Shown here piece by piece: positions 5,102 through 7,376 of a stretch of DNA of 7,376 nt. The notes below the pieces were generated by a model that searched no databases, was not told the DNA's origin, and saw only the letters and a program-made list of their open reading frames with translations. The stretch comes from Actinomycetales bacterium. GTDB lineage: Bacteria > Actinomycetota > Actinomycetes > Actinomycetales > Cellulomonadaceae. The stretch spans positions 1-7,376 of the forward strand of contig JAAZAC010000315.1 of the NCBI GenBank assembly GCA_012514545.1, read 5' to 3'. How positions within the stretch are numbered: the stretch's first letter is position 1; every line of letters begins with the position of its first letter. Both the position numbers and the translations under genes were made by a program.

Positions 5102-6228
5102 CTCTCCTCCGCGGCGAGCTGCCCGCAGGCGCCGTCGATGTCGCTCCCGCGCGTGTCACGCACGGTGGTCGGGATCCCCGCCCCGCGCAGCTCCGCGACG
5201 AACCGCGCGGCGACCGCCGGGTCGCTCGCGGTCCACCGCGAGCCCGGCGTCGGGTTGAGCGGGATGGGGTTGACGTGCACCCAGCCGCGCCCGCGCTCCG
5301 CCAGCTTCTCGGCGAGCAGCCGGGCGCGCCAGGCGTGGTCGTTGACGTCGCGGATGAGCGCGTACTCGATGCTCACGCGGCGCCCGGTCGTCGCGGCGTA
5401 GCGGTGCGCCGCGTCGAGCGCCTCGTCCACGCTCCAGCGCGTCGTGATCGGCACGAGCTCGCGCCGCAGCTCGTCGTCGGGCGCGTGCAGCGAGAGGGCG
5501 AGCGTCACGGGCAGCCCCTCGGCCGCGAGCCGGTCGATCGCCGGCACCAGGCCCACCGTGGACACGGTGACCCCGCGCGCGCTCATCCCGAAGCCGTCCG
5601 GCACCGGCGCGACCAGCCGCCGCACGGCGTCGAGCACTGCGCGGTAGTTCGCGAGCGGCTCGCCCATCCCCATGAAGACGACGTTCGACAGGCGGCCCGG
5701 GCCGCCGGCGACCTCGCCGTCGCGCAGCGCGCGCGCCGCCACGCGCACCTGGTCGACGATCTCCGCCGCCGAGAGGTTGCGCGTGAGGCCGAGCTGGCCG
5801 GTCGCGCAGAACGGGCACGCCATGCCGCAGCCCGCCTGGCTGGACACGCACAGGGTCGCCCGGTCCGGGTAGCGCATGAGCACCGACTCGATCCGCACGC
5901 CGTCGTGCAGGGCCCACAGCGTCTTGACGGTCGTGCCGGCGTCGGCGGTCACGGTCCGCACGGGCGTGAGCAGCGGCGGCAGGAGCGCGGCGGCGAGGGA
6001 GTCGCGCAGGCGCAGCGGCAGGTCCGTCATCTCCGCCGGGTCGGCGGTCAGGTGCCCGAAGTAGTGGGTGCCGAGCTGGCGGGCGCGGTACGCGGGCTCG
6101 CCCGCGGCGACCACGGCCTCGGCCCGCGCCTCGGGCGCCAGGTCGGCGAGGTGGCGCGGGGGCTTGCCGCGCCGTGGTGCCGGCACGAGCGTCAGCGTCG
6201 GCGGTGCCGCCCCGACCCGTCCCGTCAT
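5098..6228 (-). CDS. rlmN: Dual-specificity 23S rRNA/tRNA adenine-C2 methyltransferase RlmN (radical SAM)
   Basis: RlmN methylates C2 of A2503 in 23S rRNA and, in characterised homologues, of A37 in some tRNAs, using two SAM molecules and a methyl-cysteine intermediate. The protein has 376 residues, usual for the family. It shows the radical-SAM cluster motif CGMACPFC with C134, C138 and C141, the flanking SSQAGC and GQLGLTRNL stretches, FMGMGEPL (185-192), STVGLVPAI (223-231), LALSLHAPDD (243-252), IEYALIRDVND (287-297), HVNPIPLNP (318-326) and TTVRDTRGSDIDGACGQLA (354-372). C368 in the last block is the expected methyl-carrying cysteine, and E114 in RIESVLM is the expected acid/base. The ATG at 6228 overlaps the cdsA stop by four bases. 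Its own Shine-Dalgarno is weak, which points to coupled translation. An N-terminal extension of about 20 residues (VGAAPPTLTLVPAPRRGK) precedes the family core. Confidence 0.97.
   Translation of the reverse strand: MTGRVGAAPPTLTLVPAPRRGKPPRHLADLAPEARAEAVVAAGEPAYRARQLGTHYFGHLTADPAEMTDLPLRLRDSLAAALLPPLLTPVRTVTADAGTTVKTLWALHDGVRIESVLMRYPDRATLCVSSQAGCGMACPFCATGQLGLTRNLSAAEIVDQVRVAARALRDGEVAGGPGRLSNVVFMGMGEPLANYRAVLDAVRRLVAPVPDGFGMSARGVTVSTVGLVPAIDRLAAEGLPVTLALSLHAPDDELRRELVPITTRWSVDEALDAAHRYAATTGRRVSIEYALIRDVNDHAWRARLLAEKLAERGRGWVHVNPIPLNPTPGSRWTASDPAVAARFVAELRGAGIPTTVRDTRGSDIDGACGQLAAEER
5102..5110 (-). promoter_or_regulatory. Shine-Dalgarno of the DivIVA-repeat gene inside the rlmN end
   Basis: On the minus strand GGAGGAGAG lies directly before the ATG at 5101, within the last codons of rlmN. 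It supports this start and means the gene can be initiated independently as well as by coupling to rlmN translation. Confidence 0.7.
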
Positions 6229-7082
6229 GCCGCCGGCACCAGGGCGAGCAGGACGAGGTGCACGAGCGGGGCCGTGAGCAGCATCGCGTCGATCCGGTCG
6301 AGCACCCCACCGTGGCCGGGCAGCAGCGTGCCCATGTCCTTGAGCGAGAGGTCGCGCTTGAGCATCGACTCCGCGAGGTCGCCGAGCGTGGCCGTGAGGA
6401 CCGACGCGGCCCCGAGCGCGACGCCCACGAGCGGCGGCGCGTCGAAGACCCACACCATGCCCGCCGCGCCCACCGCGCACGCCAGCAGGAGCGACCCGCC
6501 GAGGCCCTCCCACGTCTTCTTCGGGCTCACCGACGGCGCGAGCGGGTGCCGCCCGGCGAGCACGCCCATCGCGTAGCCGCCCGTGTCGCTCGCCACGACG
6601 AGCAGGATGAACAGCCCCACCCGCTGGGCGCCGTCGGGCGCGGCGAGCATGAGCAGCACGAACCCGGCCATGAACGGGATGTAGGCGGCGGCGAACGTCG
6701 CCGCGGCGGCGTCGCGCAGCGCCTGGGCCCCGCCGCCGTCGAGGACCCGCCACACGACCGAGCCGCCCACCGTGAGGAGGAACGCGACGAGGAGCGCCTC
6801 CGGGCCCGAGGTGTAGGCCGACACGAGCATGCCGACCATGCCGACGACGAGCGGCAGCAGCGGGATGTGGATGCCCCGCCGCGTGAGCGCCTGGCCGAGC
6901 TCCCACAGCGCGGCGGTGCACGCCACCACCGCGAAGACCGCGAACGCCTCCTTGCGGAACCACAGCGACGCGCCGACCACCGCGAGGAGGCCGAGGCCCA
7001 CCGCCACCGCGACGGGCAGGTCGCGGCCGGCCCGCGACGAGGTCGCGGGCCGGGGCGGGTCGGCGGTCACGGGGCTGCTCAT
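6225..7082 (-). CDS. cdsA: Phosphatidate cytidylyltransferase (CDP-diacylglycerol synthase)
   Basis: CdsA condenses CTP and phosphatidate to CDP-diacylglycerol and pyrophosphate in the cytoplasmic membrane, supplying phosphatidylglycerol, cardiolipin and phosphatidylinositol synthesis. The protein has 285 residues with a polar N-terminus of about 20 residues and roughly eight hydrophobic segments. The full family signature lies at 239-265: S239, K242-R243, K248-D249, PGHGG (255-259) and D262-R263-x-D265. The upstream conserved block SDTGGYAMG (165-173) and SPKKTWEG (186-193) is also intact. The ATG (7080-7082) shares one base with the frr stop (TGATG), and GAGG lies just upstream inside frr. 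Nothing unusual is seen. Confidence 0.97.
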   Translation of the reverse strand: MSSPVTADPPRPATSSRAGRDLPVAVAVGLGLLAVVGASLWFRKEAFAVFAVVACTAALWELGQALTRRGIHIPLLPLVVGMVGMLVSAYTSGPEALLVAFLLTVGGSVVWRVLDGGGAQALRDAAAATFAAAYIPFMAGFVLLMLAAPDGAQRVGLFILLVVASDTGGYAMGVLAGRHPLAPSVSPKKTWEGLGGSLLLACAVGAAGMVWVFDAPPLVGVALGAASVLTATLGDLAESMLKRDLSLKDMGTLLPGHGGVLDRIDAMLLTAPLVHLVLLALVPAA

Positions 7083-7376
7083 CAGACCTCGAGGAGCTCG
7101 CTCTCCTTGCCGGCGAGCAGGTGGTCGACCGCCTCGATGTGGCGCTTGGTGATCTGCTCGAGCTCCTTCTCGGCGCGGACCACCTCGTCCTCGCCGGCCT
7201 CGCCGTCGCGCACGATCCGGTCGAGCTCGTCCTTCGCGTGCCGGCGCACGTTGCGGATTGCGACGCGGGCCTCCTCGGCCTTGTGCCGGGCGAGCTTGAC
7301 GTAGTCGCGGCGGCGCTCCTCGGTGAGCTGCGGGAGCACCACGCGGATGACCTTGCCGTCGTCGGTGGGGTTGACG
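7082..7376 (-). CDS. frr: Ribosome recycling factor, C-terminal part, cut by right window edge
   Basis: RRF works with EF-G to split the post-termination 70S ribosome so its subunits can be reused. The minus-strand frame is open at the window edge and yields the last 97 residues of a protein that is normally about 185. It starts with VNPTDDGKVIRVVLPQLTEE, the conserved end of the hinge domain, followed by RRRDYVKLARHKAEEARVAI and RNVRRHAKDELDRI, which form the long helices of the three-helix bundle, and ends ESELLEV. There is no defect in the visible part. The 5' half lies outside the window, where pyrH would be the expected neighbour. It is the first visible gene of the coupled run into cdsA. 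Confidence 0.96.
   Translation of the reverse strand, partial: VNPTDDGKVIRVVLPQLTEERRRDYVKLARHKAEEARVAIRNVRRHAKDELDRIVRDGEAGEDEVVRAEKELEQITKRHIEAVDHLLAGKESELLEV

Noticed and set aside
4804..6576. Plus-strand open frame of 590 codons opposite rlmN and cdsA
   Set aside because: It translates to Arg/Ala/His/Pro-rich sequence with no domain motifs and lies across genes whose catalytic signatures are complete on the minus strand.
1..7376. A new defence, secondary-metabolite or mobile system
   Set aside because: All recognised genes are housekeeping or common actinobacterial families. No nuclease, toxin-antitoxin pair, transposase, recombinase or biosynthetic cluster enzyme is visible.

Overview
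The window is very GC-rich chromosomal DNA (G/C at most third codon positions, several GTG starts). Its protein sequences and gene order resemble a high-GC actinobacterium, most likely of the order Micrococcales (Cellulomonas-like). That placement is inferred from protein resemblance, not from a search. There is no sign of a phage, plasmid, transposon, CRISPR array, tRNA or rRNA.

The backbone, read on the minus strand from the right edge, is the conserved bacterial cluster frr - cdsA - rlmN - (DivIVA-repeat gene) - dxr - rseP/rip1 - ispG. It links ribosome recycling (Frr, 3' half only), phospholipid precursor synthesis (CdsA), 23S rRNA/tRNA methylation (RlmN), two steps of the MEP isoprenoid pathway (Dxr and IspG, the latter cut by the left edge) and a membrane site-2 protease. 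The first four genes (right end down to 4544) are joined by 1- or 4-base stop/start overlaps and read as one translationally coupled operon.

Two plus-strand genes interrupt the cluster: an Lrp/AsnC-family regulator (2326-2778) between rseP and dxr, and a small two-helix membrane protein with a bacterial PH domain (4031-4540) between dxr and the DivIVA-repeat gene. Each ends 3-4 bases from the stop of a minus-strand gene and starts divergently from the next one, so dxr and rseP must have their own promoters. The divergent spacers are 3962-4030 (69 bases) and 2155-2325 (171 bases). The ispG-rseP gap (678-840) is 163 bases and carries two families of short tandem repeats. No gene-free stretch exceeds 300 bases.

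This is mainly a housekeeping region and I see no convincing new multi-gene system. The points most worth a second look are the duplicated DivIVA-like repeat protein coupled to rlmN, apparent leaderless-promoter spacing in front of ispG and dxr, a 13-bp tandem repeat that supplies the rseP stop codon, and the mirrored convergent geometry of the two inserted genes.
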